Shown: positions 9,626 through 18,799 of the stretch, in pieces
Position numbering within the stretch: position 1 is the first letter of the stretch
Layout: each line of letters opens with the position of its first letter
Origin: CAUSKK01 sp963532425
GTDB taxonomy: Bacteria; Pseudomonadota; Gammaproteobacteria; Cardiobacteriales; Cardiobacteriaceae
Assembly (NCBI GenBank): GCA_963532425.1
Contig: CAUSKK010000007.1
Location: 38,246 to 102,245, forward strand
Direction of reading: 5' to 3'
DNA length: 64,000 nt
The notes under the pieces: generated by a model
What the model saw: only the letters and a program-made list of their open reading frames with translations
Told to the model about the DNA's origin: nothing
The model's database searches: none
Made by a program: the position numbers and the translations under genes

Positions 9626-10411
9626 AAACAGCTGGCGCTGGTAGTCCGGCGCCGGATAGTGGAAGCGCACCGGCCCCTCGGCCTCGGCGTGCATGAACTG
9701 CTTCACCTCGGGCTCACTGCTGGCGGCTAGGGCCGCCGGGGTGCCGTCGGCCAGCAGCCGGCCATTGGAGAACAGCAGGATACGGTCGGCAATCTGGGAC
9801 ACCTCGACCACGTCGTGGGAGACGATGAGGCTGGTCATGTGCAGGCCGTCGTGCAGGTCGCGCACCAGCTTGACCAGCATGCCCAGGGAGATGGGGTCCT
9901 GGCCGGTGAAGGGTTCGTCGTAAATCATCAGCTCCGGGTCGAGGGTGATGGCCCGGGCCAGGGCCACCCGCCGGGCCATGCCGCCGGACAGTTCGGCGGT
10001 GCGTAGATTAGCGGCGCCGCGCAGGCCGACCCGCTGCAGCTTCATGGCCACCAGCAGCTGAATCAGCTCCTCGGGCAGCCGGGTTTTTTCGCGCAGCACG
10101 AAGGCGATGTTGTCGCCCACGGTCAAATCGCTGAACAGGGCGCCGGTTTGGAAGAGGATGCTCATTTTTTCGCGCAGGGCCATAAGCGCGCGCAGGGACA
10201 ATTTGTGCACCGGCTCGCCGAAAACGTAGATTTCGCCGCTGTCCGGCCGGAGCTGGCCGGTGATGAGCTGCATCAGGGTGGTTTTGCCGGTGCCGCTGGG
10301 GCCCATCACCGCCACCAGCTCGCCGGCGCCAATCTTCAAACTGACGTTGTCAAAGATAAAACGCTGTCCACGTTTGAAGGTTAGATTATTTATTTCAATC
10401 AGATAATCCAT
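9605..10411 (-). CDS. mlaF: Phospholipid ABC transporter ATP-binding protein MlaF
   Basis: ATPase subunit driving phospholipid transport through MlaE. The 268 residues carry Walker A GPSGTGKTT near residue 37, the signature LSGGMARRVALARA near 139, Walker B ELMIYDEPFTG and the switch His in SLIVSHD. An FxFGEP-like loop and the C-terminal extension typical of MlaF (LFGVEQPR at the end) are present. It directly abuts the EVE-domain gene (1 bp apart) and leads into the duplicated junction with mlaE. Confidence 0.96.
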   Translation of the reverse strand: MDYLIEINNLTFKRGQRFIFDNVSLKIGAGELVAVMGPSGTGKTTLMQLITGQLRPDSGEIYVFGEPVHKLSLRALMALREKMSILFQTGALFSDLTVGDNIAFVLREKTRLPEELIQLLVAMKLQRVGLRGAANLRTAELSGGMARRVALARAITLDPELMIYDEPFTGQDPISLGMLVKLVRDLHDGLHMTSLIVSHDVVEVSQIADRILLFSNGRLLADGTPAALAASSEPEVKQFMHAEAEGPVRFHYPAPDYQRQLFGVEQPR

Positions 10412-10843
10412 TTAGTTCTTCTCGGAAAGCAATCGCTGGATTGTAGCCCATTCCGCCGGGGTCAGTGGCGAAACGGACAGGCGACTCTGGCGCAGCAGCA
10501 TCATGCCTGCCAGTGCCGGCTCGGCCTTCAGCTCGGCCAGACTGAGCAGCCGGGGCAGGCGCTCCACCAGCCGTACCGGCACCGCCAGCCAGCGGCCGTC
10601 GGCCGGGTCGGGCCGGGCCGGGGCCAGCACGCGCACCACCCCGACGATGCCGCTGGGCCGGGCGTTGGAATGGTAGAAAAAGGCCAAATCGTCCGGCTGC
10701 ATCTGGCCCAGATAGCGGCGGGCCTGGTGGTTGCGCACCCCGTCCCAGAGGGTGCTCTGCTCCGGCGCGGCGGCCAAATCGTCCAGGGAAAAGGCGCTGG
10801 GCTCGGACTTGAGCAGCCAGTGGCTAATCTTTTTCGTACTCAT
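10412..10843 (-). CDS. EVE domain-containing protein
   Basis: Protein of 143 residues with an EVE (PUA-like) fold, a family thought to bind modified bases in DNA or RNA. Recognisable blocks are HWLLKSEPSAFSLDDL at the N-terminus, TLWDGVRNHQARRYL near residue 31 and PDDLAFFYHSNARPSGIVG near 50. Together these form the thymocyte-nuclear-protein-like signature. It overlaps the end of tamB by 20 bp and abuts mlaF, so it is likely cotranscribed with both, although no functional link is known to me. Confidence 0.88.
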   Translation of the reverse strand: MSTKKISHWLLKSEPSAFSLDDLAAAPEQSTLWDGVRNHQARRYLGQMQPDDLAFFYHSNARPSGIVGVVRVLAPARPDPADGRWLAVPVRLVERLPRLLSLAELKAEPALAGMMLLRQSRLSVSPLTPAEWATIQRLLSEKN

Positions 10844-13800
10844 AGATAAAGTCCAGGGATTGGCTGTTGGGGCTGGCGACGGCCTCGGCCTTCAGCCGTT
10901 TATTGAATTTGTACTGGGCGAGGAACTCGGTAACGTTGTTCATAAAGCTGCTCTGCATGCCGATGTAGAGGCTTTCGCTGAGATTTTTCCCGGCCTTGAG
11001 GCCGTCGAGGCCGAGCTTGAAGACATCGAGATGAATTTTCGCGCCAATGTCGCTGGTGAACTGGCCAATGGCCATGTTGGCGCCCATTTCCATCAAATCC
11101 TTGCTGGACATGGTGCCGTCCGGAGCCTTGCCGAAGAGCAGATAGGACAAAATGAAGGAATCGCTCATGCTCGGCTTGGAGGTCAGCTTCAGAGCCAGGC
11201 GCTTCACCGTGCCGCTGACGCTGGCGCCCACCTCCACCTGGCCGACGGTGCGCAGGGCGAGGAAGTCGATGGTGGGGTTGGCGATGTTGACGCCGGAGAA
11301 AATCACCCGGCCGCGCTTGATGTCCAGCTCCTGGCCGTAGAGAAAGTAGTTCCCGCTGGCCACCTCGATGCGCCCCTCGCCGCGAATGTTCTCCCGGGGT
11401 TTCATAATCAAATCCAGCCCGCCGATGAGGCGAATTTTGACGTCCTTGTTGTCGAAATAGACCTTGTTGCCGAGCTGCACCTTGATGCGGGCGTTGATGG
11501 GACTGTTGTTGGTGGCCGTGGTCGGCGCCGCCGGCTTTTTCTGATTGACGATGACCACGTCCTTGGAAAGGGGCACGGCCGCCGAGGTGTCGGGAATGGA
11601 AATGTAGGCCTCGGGAATCAGCAGGGTGCCGTTGGCGTCGATGCCCTTGGCCGGGTCGATGTTGATGACAAACTGGGGCGTAACGAAGACCTTGGCGGTT
11701 TTGGAGTTGGCGATGAGCATATTTTTGCCCTCCAGATTCAGGCGCAGCTGCAGCGGGCTGAGGCGCAGGCGGCCGCTGGCGCGCAGATTGCCGGCCGGCG
11801 TGCCGATTTGGCCGTTCAGGTCGATTTCGCCGTTGGCCCCGGCGGCCAGGCGCAGCCGCATATTTTTCAGCTCGGTGGCCGTGGCCGGAATGGAGAGGGC
11901 GCCGTTGCTGAGCTCGATGGCACCGTTAATCTGCGGACTGGCCAGCGGCCCGGCGAAGAGCAGCTGGCCGGCCACCCGCCCCTGCAGCTGGCTGACGTGG
12001 GGAATGTGGTTTTTGAAGACGCCGATGTTCGGAATGTCCGTGCGCAGCGAGCCGTTGATATGCGGCGTGGCGCCGAGGCTGAGCTGCAGCGTGCCGCCGA
12101 TTTGGCCCATCCTGTCCAAATCCACCGCCAACGTGGTGCGCAGCTGGGACCCCTGATTCTGGGCCTCCAGCTGGAAGCGCTTCAGGGGGATAACCAGCGG
12201 CGCCTGGCCCTCCAGCCGCAGCACCAGCGAGCCGGGCGTCATCTGCAGTTTGCCGCTGCCGCTGAGCTGGCCGTTTCTGGCGATGCGAATTTCCCCGCTG
12301 CCGCTGAGGCTGCTGTTGATTTTCAGCGTCCGGGGCAGCCAGCGCGCCAGGCTCTGGGGCTGGAGCTTCTGAATGTCATAGCGCAGCCGGGTGGATTCCT
12401 TCTTCTCGCCGTCGAGGCAGAGGCGGGAGTACGGGTCGTGGAGACAGAGCCCTTCCACGCTGACCGCCGCCGGCGACAGGCTGAGCTTGCTCGGTTTGTC
12501 CAGCTGGAAGCGCTGGCCCTCCACCGTGGCGCTCAGGGCGTTCAGGGTGCCGGCCCAGCGTTCCAGACCGGAGAAACCGCCGGCCAGCTCGGCCTGGAGC
12601 TGGTAGGGGGCGCCGCTCTGCAGTTTCAGGCTGTGGCGGTTGAACAGGCCCTGGCTCTGCAGGCGCAGCCGTTCAATATTCTGGCCGGCCACCCGTAGAC
12701 CACTCAGCTGCAGGTCATTGTTGAAGGCACCGCCGTTCTGCAGCTGGTCGCTGAGGCTGGCCTTGAGTTCGCGCAGGCTGAAATCGTTGCCGTGGCGCAG
12801 ATTCTGGCCGCTCAGCTGGAGCTGGATTTTGGGATGGTTCAGGCTGCCGCCAATCTCACCGTCGGCCTTGAGACTGCCGCCCAGGGGCGCGTAGAAAGCC
12901 TGCAGTGCCGGCGCCGTCAGGGCCAGTTTCAGCTGCAGCTGGGACGGTTTAACCCGGCCGTCAAGCTGGAGCCGATTGGCGCCGAGGCCGAGCTGGAGTT
13001 TATCGGCCCGAAGCGCTCCCCCCTGCCAGTAGAGCTGGCCACTGCCGGCCAAAGCCTGGCCGCGATAGCTGCCGCCCAGCCGTTTCAGCAGCAGGCCTAT
13101 CTCCGGCGTGCCGTCGGCCCGGATTTCACCGCTGCTGCTGGCCTCGCCGCTGAGCACGGCCTTGACCGCCGGCCACTGGCTCTCGGGTTTGAGCCCCTGC
13201 CAGCGGGCGTCGGCGCTCCAGCGCAGCGGGCTGAAATTCACGTGGCCGCTGATATGGGCCTGGCCGGCGAGCAGCTGGGCGTCCAGCACAATGTCCTCGG
13301 CCCGGGTCGGGCTGATTCGGGCCCGGCCGCTGGCGTGCAACGGCGGAATGTCCGTGCCGCGCAGCTCGGCCTGCAGCTGGGTCTGCAGGGCCGCCAGCGA
13401 CCCCTTCAGGGCCAGGCTACCGGTTTTGGACAGCACCACCGGTTTGGCCGCCGGGCCGTAGCGCAGGTTCTGCCAGTGGAAATCGCCGTCGAGCTCGGGC
13501 TGGAGCAGATTGCCGCGCAGCTGGAGCTGGCCCTGGACACTCCCGGCCAGGGTCGGCAGGAAATAGTGCAGGGCCGGGGCGTTCAACTGTAGATGCACAT
13601 CGGCACTTTTCTCGTCGGCGCTGCCGTCGGCCGCCAGCCGGTTGCCGGCCCAGTCGAGGCGAAGCGCTTCGACCCGGAGCCGTTCGCCGGCATAGTCGAG
13701 CCGGCCGGAACCGCTGATGGGCTGGCCGTCGTAGCTGCCGTTCAGGGCCTTGATATTCAGGGCGGCGCGCCAGTGGTCGCCCTCGTCGCGGCCCTCGGTG

Positions 13801-14915
13801 CTGAGGGAACCGCTGACGCTACCCCTGATGTCGGGCAGATAGTCTTCGGCGCGCAGATTCTGCACGTCCAAATCGCCGCGCCAGCCGAAGCGCTCCCCCC
13901 AGTCGAGGCCGCCCCGGAACTGGGCGCCGCCGCCGGCGGTGGTGGCCGTCAGTTGTAAATCGTCGAGGCGGTCGAGGCCGAGCAGGCTGAACAGGGCCGC
14001 CGCCTTGAGTTTAAGTTCCGGCGGCACATATTCGCCCCGGGCGTCGCCCTCCAGCTGGAGCTGGAGCCGGTCCCAGGGTCCTTCGGCGTGGAGATGGCCG
14101 CGCCGGCTGTGGTAGTCGGCATAGCTGAGCTGGTGCCAGTCCAAATCGGCGGCCAGGGCCTGGCTAGGTAAATCCACCCGGCCCTGCAGCTGGAACAGGC
14201 CGCCCAAATCGCCGCGACTGACCATAGTCAGCCGGGGCGCCAGCAGCGAACCCTGGCCGCTGAGGCTAAGCGCTTCGGTAAAGCCGGGCAGCCGGGTTTG
14301 ACCGGCGAAATGGAGCTGGAGCGGGTAGTCGTCCCGGGTCTGGAGCCGGGCGCTGAGCCGGCCGCCGCCGTAGTTGGTCTGGGCTGCCAGCAGGGCCTGG
14401 AGCTGGTCGCCGTGATAGCTGCCGCTGAGGTCGAGTTGGTCGATGGCCACCAGCTCTTCGCCGTCCTGTTCCAGGCGGAAGTGGTCGAGGTGAAGCGCTT
14501 CGATGACCACGGCCATCGGCGTGCTCAGCGTTGGCAGGGCCCGCAGCGCTTCCCCGGGGGGCGGCGGTTCCGTCGGCCCGGCCGGGGGCAGTCCTAGCCG
14601 GGCGTCGCTTAGACTCAGTTCGCGCAGCTGCAGGATTTTTCCGGGCAGGGCGCCCCAGTCCAGGGCGAAGCGCAGTTCCTCGGCCTCCAGCTGGATACCG
14701 GCGCCGCTGAAACGGAGCTGGCGCCAGCGCTGGGGGCCGAAGAGATTGCCCTCGATGTTGGCGTGCAGCTCAAAGGGCGTCAGCGCCCGCACCAGGCCGG
14801 GCAGTTGGCCATAAATCCGGTCGCTGCCGAGGCTGACCAGCAGCAGACAGAGCAGCAGCAGCAGCGTGAGCAGCAGATAGAGCAGGCTCCGTAAAATTTT
14901 CCACAGATATTTCAT
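10824..14915 (-). CDS. tamB: Translocation and assembly module inner-membrane component TamB
   Basis: AsmA-like bridge protein anchored in the inner membrane. It works with TamA and is implicated in outer-membrane protein assembly and phospholipid transport. I place the start at 14915 (MKYLWKILRSLLYLLL) because a GAGGAG site precedes it and the hydrophobic anchor follows at once; an upstream in-frame extension lacks both. The 1363 residues consist of the anchor, a long beta-rich repetitive body (short GxLxLxG-type strands) and a C-terminal TamB domain with GRIEVASGNYFLYGQELDIK and a terminal YEYEKD. Several palindrome copies occur in the body. It is separated from tamA by a 500-bp gap with repeated tamA 3' ends. 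Confidence 0.93.
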   Translation of the reverse strand: MKYLWKILRSLLYLLLTLLLLLCLLLVSLGSDRIYGQLPGLVRALTPFELHANIEGNLFGPQRWRQLRFSGAGIQLEAEELRFALDWGALPGKILQLRELSLSDARLGLPPAGPTEPPPPGEALRALPTLSTPMAVVIEALHLDHFRLEQDGEELVAIDQLDLSGSYHGDQLQALLAAQTNYGGGRLSARLQTRDDYPLQLHFAGQTRLPGFTEALSLSGQGSLLAPRLTMVSRGDLGGLFQLQGRVDLPSQALAADLDWHQLSYADYHSRRGHLHAEGPWDRLQLQLEGDARGEYVPPELKLKAAALFSLLGLDRLDDLQLTATTAGGGAQFRGGLDWGERFGWRGDLDVQNLRAEDYLPDIRGSVSGSLSTEGRDEGDHWRAALNIKALNGSYDGQPISGSGRLDYAGERLRVEALRLDWAGNRLAADGSADEKSADVHLQLNAPALHYFLPTLAGSVQGQLQLRGNLLQPELDGDFHWQNLRYGPAAKPVVLSKTGSLALKGSLAALQTQLQAELRGTDIPPLHASGRARISPTRAEDIVLDAQLLAGQAHISGHVNFSPLRWSADARWQGLKPESQWPAVKAVLSGEASSSGEIRADGTPEIGLLLKRLGGSYRGQALAGSGQLYWQGGALRADKLQLGLGANRLQLDGRVKPSQLQLKLALTAPALQAFYAPLGGSLKADGEIGGSLNHPKIQLQLSGQNLRHGNDFSLRELKASLSDQLQNGGAFNNDLQLSGLRVAGQNIERLRLQSQGLFNRHSLKLQSGAPYQLQAELAGGFSGLERWAGTLNALSATVEGQRFQLDKPSKLSLSPAAVSVEGLCLHDPYSRLCLDGEKKESTRLRYDIQKLQPQSLARWLPRTLKINSSLSGSGEIRIARNGQLSGSGKLQMTPGSLVLRLEGQAPLVIPLKRFQLEAQNQGSQLRTTLAVDLDRMGQIGGTLQLSLGATPHINGSLRTDIPNIGVFKNHIPHVSQLQGRVAGQLLFAGPLASPQINGAIELSNGALSIPATATELKNMRLRLAAGANGEIDLNGQIGTPAGNLRASGRLRLSPLQLRLNLEGKNMLIANSKTAKVFVTPQFVINIDPAKGIDANGTLLIPEAYISIPDTSAAVPLSKDVVIVNQKKPAAPTTATNNSPINARIKVQLGNKVYFDNKDVKIRLIGGLDLIMKPRENIRGEGRIEVASGNYFLYGQELDIKRGRVIFSGVNIANPTIDFLALRTVGQVEVGASVSGTVKRLALKLTSKPSMSDSFILSYLLFGKAPDGTMSSKDLMEMGANMAIGQFTSDIGAKIHLDVFKLGLDGLKAGKNLSESLYIGMQSSFMNNVTEFLAQYKFNKRLKAEAVASPNSQSLDFIYEYEKD

Positions 14916-15187
14916 TTTTGGTTCTCCTCGACCCGGCCGCCGGGGCCGGTTAATGGGGGCAGCGGGCGCCGCCGGGACGCCGTAGGCGCTTCGACCCGGC
15001 CGACCCAGGCCCGATAGCGAAGCGCTTGGTAGAAGCGCAGCGAGCACCGCCGGAACGCCACAACCGCTGCGGACGCCCGGGCCTAGTTTTGAATGGGGGG
15101 CAGAACGAAGCGCTTGCCCATCGGAGTTTTCCCGATAGGAAGCGCTTCTTTAAGGCCAGCCGGCGGGCGGTTTAGGAAGCGCTTCAC
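14916..15187. other. Gene-poor gap with scattered palindrome copies between tamA repeats and tamB
   Basis: This stretch holds no gene I can support. It has the tamB ribosome-binding site at its left edge, three or four GAAGCGCTTC copies or near-copies (about 15020-15185) and GC-rich sequence. An in-frame upstream extension of tamB is open here, but it reads as proline/arginine-rich low-complexity peptide and is not considered coding. Confidence 0.6.
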
Positions 15188-15418
15188 AAAGCCAGCTCCG
15201 CGCCGATGGTGAGATGCCTGCGAACGGCGCCAGCCATCTTGCCGCCGGCAAGCATTTTGTCGCCCAGCTGGCGGTCAACCGGCCGGTGAACGCCAGCCCC
15301 GTTCTGAAAACGGCTCACAAATCCAGCTCCGCGCCAATCGTTAAATGCATACGGATTTTGTCGCCCAGCTGGCGGTCAACCGTCCGGTGAACGCCAGCCC
15401 CATTCTGAAAACGGCTCA
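15188..15418. repeat. Tandem copies of the tamA 3' end
   Basis: Downstream of the tamA stop the last part of the gene is repeated. Copy 1 is offset by exactly 101 bp and still encodes DRQLGDKIRMHLTIGAELDL followed by TGA. A more distal copy is diverged. It has about 30 extra bp and reads DRQLGDKMLAGGKMAGAV then RRHLTIGAELAL and a stop. Linking sequence (AACGCCAGCCCC, TTCTGAAAACGGCTCA) is also repeated. These copies have no start and are not genes in themselves. Confidence 0.92.
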
Positions 15419-17260
15419 TAAATCCAGCTCCGCGCCAATCGTTAAATGCATACGGATTTTGTCGCCCAGCTGGCGGTCAAAGCCATGGCCCAAATCCAGC
15501 CGGATAGGCCCCACCGGCGAATAGTAGTGGACGCCGACCCCGGCCCCCACCTTGATTTTCGGCTTGCTCTTGAAGGCATCGCCGCCATCAACGAAGGCCG
15601 CCAGGGCCAAATCGTCGCGCAGATAGTATTCATATTCGGCGGTGCCACTGAGTTTGTAGCGGCCGCCGATGTTGGTGCCGTTGGCGTCGCGGGTGCCGAG
15701 CCGCTCAAAGTCATAGCCGCGCACGTTGCGGTCGCCGCCGGCAAAGTAGCGGAAACGTGGCGGCAGCCGGTGGAAGCTCTCCGTCCACAGGGCGCCATTG
15801 TTGCCCTTGATGATGAGCCGCTGTTTCGGGCTGAAGCTGTGCAGATAGCGCCAGTTCAGATTGCTCTGCAGGAAGCTCACCTCGGAGACCAGGCCCTTGA
15901 AGGCCCCGAGCGCTTCCAGCTGCACCTGCCAGCCGTCCTTGGGGTCAAGGCGGTTGCTGGTGCTGGTGTAGGTCCAGCGGCCGCGCGGATAGAGCAGGGT
16001 GATATGGCCCCGGTCGCTGCCGATGCGGAAATTGTCGTTGCTGGCGGTCAGGCTGTAGTGGGAGGCCCATTTGCCCCGGCGCAGCTCATAGCCGCCCTCG
16101 GCATAGAGGTGGCTGTTGCGGTAGTCGAGGGTTTTGTACTGGCCGCCGACCCGGCCGTAGTAGTAGTCGCTGGCCGGCAGCTTGGCCGGCAGCCGGTAGA
16201 GCGCTTCGAAGTTGCTGTCCTTCATCGAGGCCTGGGCGTTGAAGGAAAACTGGTGGCCCCGGCTGTTGACCCAGCGGCGCTGGTGGGTGAATTTGCCGCG
16301 CACGCCCACGTCGGTGGCATAGCCGAGGCCATAGACATAGCGCTTCCGTTTGTTCATGGTCAGCTGGGTATCGATGGGAATGGTCTTGCTGTCCCGGTTG
16401 GGTTCGCCACCCACCAGCACCTCGGAGAAATAGTCGCTGCTCTGCAAATCCTGCTGGAGCTGGCTCATCTCGCTGGCCAGATAGGGGGCGTCGTATTTCG
16501 TCTGGACATAGCGCTGCAAAAAGTCCTGGTCCAGGGGCAGGGGTGAACCGTCGCGGCTGCGGAAGGTGGCCGGGCCGTAGCGATAGCGGGGGCCGCTCTG
16601 ATAGCGCAAATCCAGATTGGCGCGCTGGTCGTCGGTGTTGACGGCGATTTCGTGGCGGTCAAAGTCGCCGTCGAAATAGCCCCGGTCGAGGCCCAGCGCC
16701 TCAAATTTGCTCTTGTAGCCCTCGTAGTCCTGGTGATTGAGCACCTGCTGGGGCCGGAGCGGATTTTCCCTGAGCAGCTGTTGGAACGGCGGGTCGCCCT
16801 CGGCGGCGCCGGCCACGGCCACCTGAACGTTCTGGAGCCGCACCGGCGGGCCCAGCTCCACCCGGTAGCGCACGGTCAATTCGCCGTTTTTACCGGGCAG
16901 CAGCTCATAGTGGACGCGGCTGTTGTAGTAGCCGAAGGGCTGCTGGGACTGGCCGATTTGCGTCGGGCCCTGTTCCAGCAGGTACTGGGCGTACTCGGCA
17001 TTGACGCCGCCGCCGCCGATGGTTTCGCCCTTGATGCGGCCGAGCTGCAGGAAGATTTCGGCGTTTTTACGCTGTTCCTCGTTGAGGCCGACGATGTCGA
17101 TTTGGGTGATTTTCTTCCCCTGGAGCAGGCCGATTTCCCGTTCCCGCTGTTGCTCAACGGCGGCCCAGTGGGCCTCGTCGTCGCCGGGGGGAAGCGCTTC
17201 GGTCTGGGCCGAAGCCAGCGGGGCCAGCAGCAGCGCCAGTCCCAACACAGAAACTTTCAT
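15416..17260 (-). CDS. tamA: Translocation and assembly module outer-membrane protein TamA (Omp85 family)
   Basis: Outer-membrane BamA-like protein pairing with TamB. The 614 residues begin with a signal peptide (MKVSVLGLALLLAPLASAQ) and continue through POTRA domains (residues about 40-270). A 16-strand barrel follows, with the Omp85 signatures RYFAGGDRNVRGYDFERLG near 510 and VGPIRLDLGHGFD near 585. The C-terminal strand ends TIGAELDL. The residues right after the predicted signal cleavage, TEALPPG, come from a palindrome copy. It is followed by duplicated copies of its own 3' end before tamB. Confidence 0.93.
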   Translation of the reverse strand: MKVSVLGLALLLAPLASAQTEALPPGDDEAHWAAVEQQREREIGLLQGKKITQIDIVGLNEEQRKNAEIFLQLGRIKGETIGGGGVNAEYAQYLLEQGPTQIGQSQQPFGYYNSRVHYELLPGKNGELTVRYRVELGPPVRLQNVQVAVAGAAEGDPPFQQLLRENPLRPQQVLNHQDYEGYKSKFEALGLDRGYFDGDFDRHEIAVNTDDQRANLDLRYQSGPRYRYGPATFRSRDGSPLPLDQDFLQRYVQTKYDAPYLASEMSQLQQDLQSSDYFSEVLVGGEPNRDSKTIPIDTQLTMNKRKRYVYGLGYATDVGVRGKFTHQRRWVNSRGHQFSFNAQASMKDSNFEALYRLPAKLPASDYYYGRVGGQYKTLDYRNSHLYAEGGYELRRGKWASHYSLTASNDNFRIGSDRGHITLLYPRGRWTYTSTSNRLDPKDGWQVQLEALGAFKGLVSEVSFLQSNLNWRYLHSFSPKQRLIIKGNNGALWTESFHRLPPRFRYFAGGDRNVRGYDFERLGTRDANGTNIGGRYKLSGTAEYEYYLRDDLALAAFVDGGDAFKSKPKIKVGAGVGVHYYSPVGPIRLDLGHGFDRQLGDKIRMHLTIGAELDL

Positions 17261-17275
17261 GGTTTTTCCTTTTGC

Positions 17276-18799
17276 TTATTCCGGACGCAGGGCCGCCGGC
17301 CGCAGACCTAGAGTCCACAGGGCCAGCAGGTAGACGCCCAGGCCGAGGGCCACCGCCTCCAGCAGCCGGCCCAGCCGACCCCAGCCGGACAGGGCCAGCC
17401 AGTCCGCGAGCTGGCCCCGGCTGACCAGCAGCAGCAGGGCCAGCAGCCCATTGGCCAGCAGAACCTGCAGCAGGAAGCGCTTCGTCAGCAGGGGGGCGGC
17501 GCCGGATTCGGGCTGGCGCCGGCCCAGCCACCAGGCGAGCAGGGCCACATTGCTGATGCTGGCCACGGTGGTGGCGGCGGCCAGGCCCACATGGCCATAG
17601 TGGCGGCAGAGGGGGAAGGCCAGGGCGATGTTCAGGCCCATGGAGACCAGGCCGGCCTGCACCGGCGTTTTCGTGTCCTGCCGGGCGTAGAAGGCCGGGG
17701 TCAGAATTTTCACCAGTATCAGAAAGAGGGCGCCGGGGCCGTAGATTTGCAGGGCGGCGGCGCTCATCTGCACGTCGTGGACGTCGAATTGGCCGCGCAG
17801 AAACAGGGTGGCCAGCAGCGGTTCGGCCAGTAGCACCAGGCCGAGGGCGGCGGCACTGCCGAGCAGCAGACCCCAGCGCAGGGCCCAGGCCAGCGTCCGG
17901 TGGAAGCGCTCCGGCTCCTGGCCGGCGCGCAGGTGGCTGAGCCGGGGCAGTATCACCACGCCCACGGCCACGCCAATCAGCGACACCGGCAGTTCCACCA
18001 GTCGGTCGGCGTAGTAGAGCCAGGAGATGCTGCCGGTAACCAGCCCCGAGGCCAGGGCCGTATTGACCAGCACCGTCAGCTGGCCCACCGAGGAACCGAA
18101 CAGGGTCGGCAGCATCAGCCGGAAGATTTTCCGCACCGCCGGATAGGAGCCGCCCCAGCGCGGCCGGCGCAGCAGCCCCAGACGCTTCAGGCTCGGCAGC
18201 TGCAACGCCAGCTGCAGCACGCCGCCGAGGAGCACGGCCCAGGCCAGTTCCAGGCCGTGATTTTCCGGCCGGTGCCACCAGCAGGCGCCAATCAGGGTGA
18301 GATTGAGCAGGGTCGGGGTCAGGGCCGGAATGCCGAACTGGTCGTGGCTGTTCAGCACCGCCGAGGCCAGGGCAGTCAGGGAAATCAGGAGAATGTAGGG
18401 GAACATAATCGGCAGCATTTCCGCCGCCAGGGCCGCCTGGGCCGGGGGCAGACCGCCGGCCACCCAGGCCAGCAGCGTGGCCGAACCGACGATGCCGAGG
18501 CCGGTAATCAGCAGCAGCACCGCGAGCAGCGTCCCGCAGACCCGTTGCAGCAGCTCGGCCAGTTCCTCCGGCCGCTGCCGTTTCACCTCGCTGAACACCG
18601 GCACAAAGGCATTGGTAAAACTGCCCTCGGCGAAGAAGCGGCGCAGCGTGTTCGGAATGCGCAGCGAGGCGAAGAAGGCGTCGGTGATGGCGCTGTCGAA
18701 GTGGCGGGCAATGAGAATATCGCGGAGCAGACCCAGCACCCGCGATACCAGGGTCAGGGCGGCAAAGAGCAGGGACGAGCGCCCCAGCGATTTAGCCAC
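17276..18799 (-). CDS. murJ: Lipid II flippase MurJ
   Basis: Integral membrane protein of the MOP superfamily that flips lipid II to the periplasmic face. The 507 residues have about 14 hydrophobic segments. The start region MAKSLGRSSLLFAALTLVSR and the FFASLRIPNTLRRFFAEGSF block are hallmarks of MurJ/MviN. The start is GTG at 18799, overlapping the metF stop by 8 bp. A palindrome encodes KRF in LLTKRFLLQVLL near residue 442. Confidence 0.95.
   Translation of the reverse strand: MAKSLGRSSLLFAALTLVSRVLGLLRDILIARHFDSAITDAFFASLRIPNTLRRFFAEGSFTNAFVPVFSEVKRQRPEELAELLQRVCGTLLAVLLLITGLGIVGSATLLAWVAGGLPPAQAALAAEMLPIMFPYILLISLTALASAVLNSHDQFGIPALTPTLLNLTLIGACWWHRPENHGLELAWAVLLGGVLQLALQLPSLKRLGLLRRPRWGGSYPAVRKIFRLMLPTLFGSSVGQLTVLVNTALASGLVTGSISWLYYADRLVELPVSLIGVAVGVVILPRLSHLRAGQEPERFHRTLAWALRWGLLLGSAAALGLVLLAEPLLATLFLRGQFDVHDVQMSAAALQIYGPGALFLILVKILTPAFYARQDTKTPVQAGLVSMGLNIALAFPLCRHYGHVGLAAATTVASISNVALLAWWLGRRQPESGAAPLLTKRFLLQVLLANGLLALLLLVSRGQLADWLALSGWGRLGRLLEAVALGLGVYLLALWTLGLRPAALRPE

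Noticed and set aside
14916..15047. Longer TamB with 44 extra N-terminal residues
   Set aside because: The extension is Pro/Arg/Ala-rich, lacks a ribosome-binding site and would put the membrane anchor in the middle; the ATG at 14915 has GAGGAG upstream.
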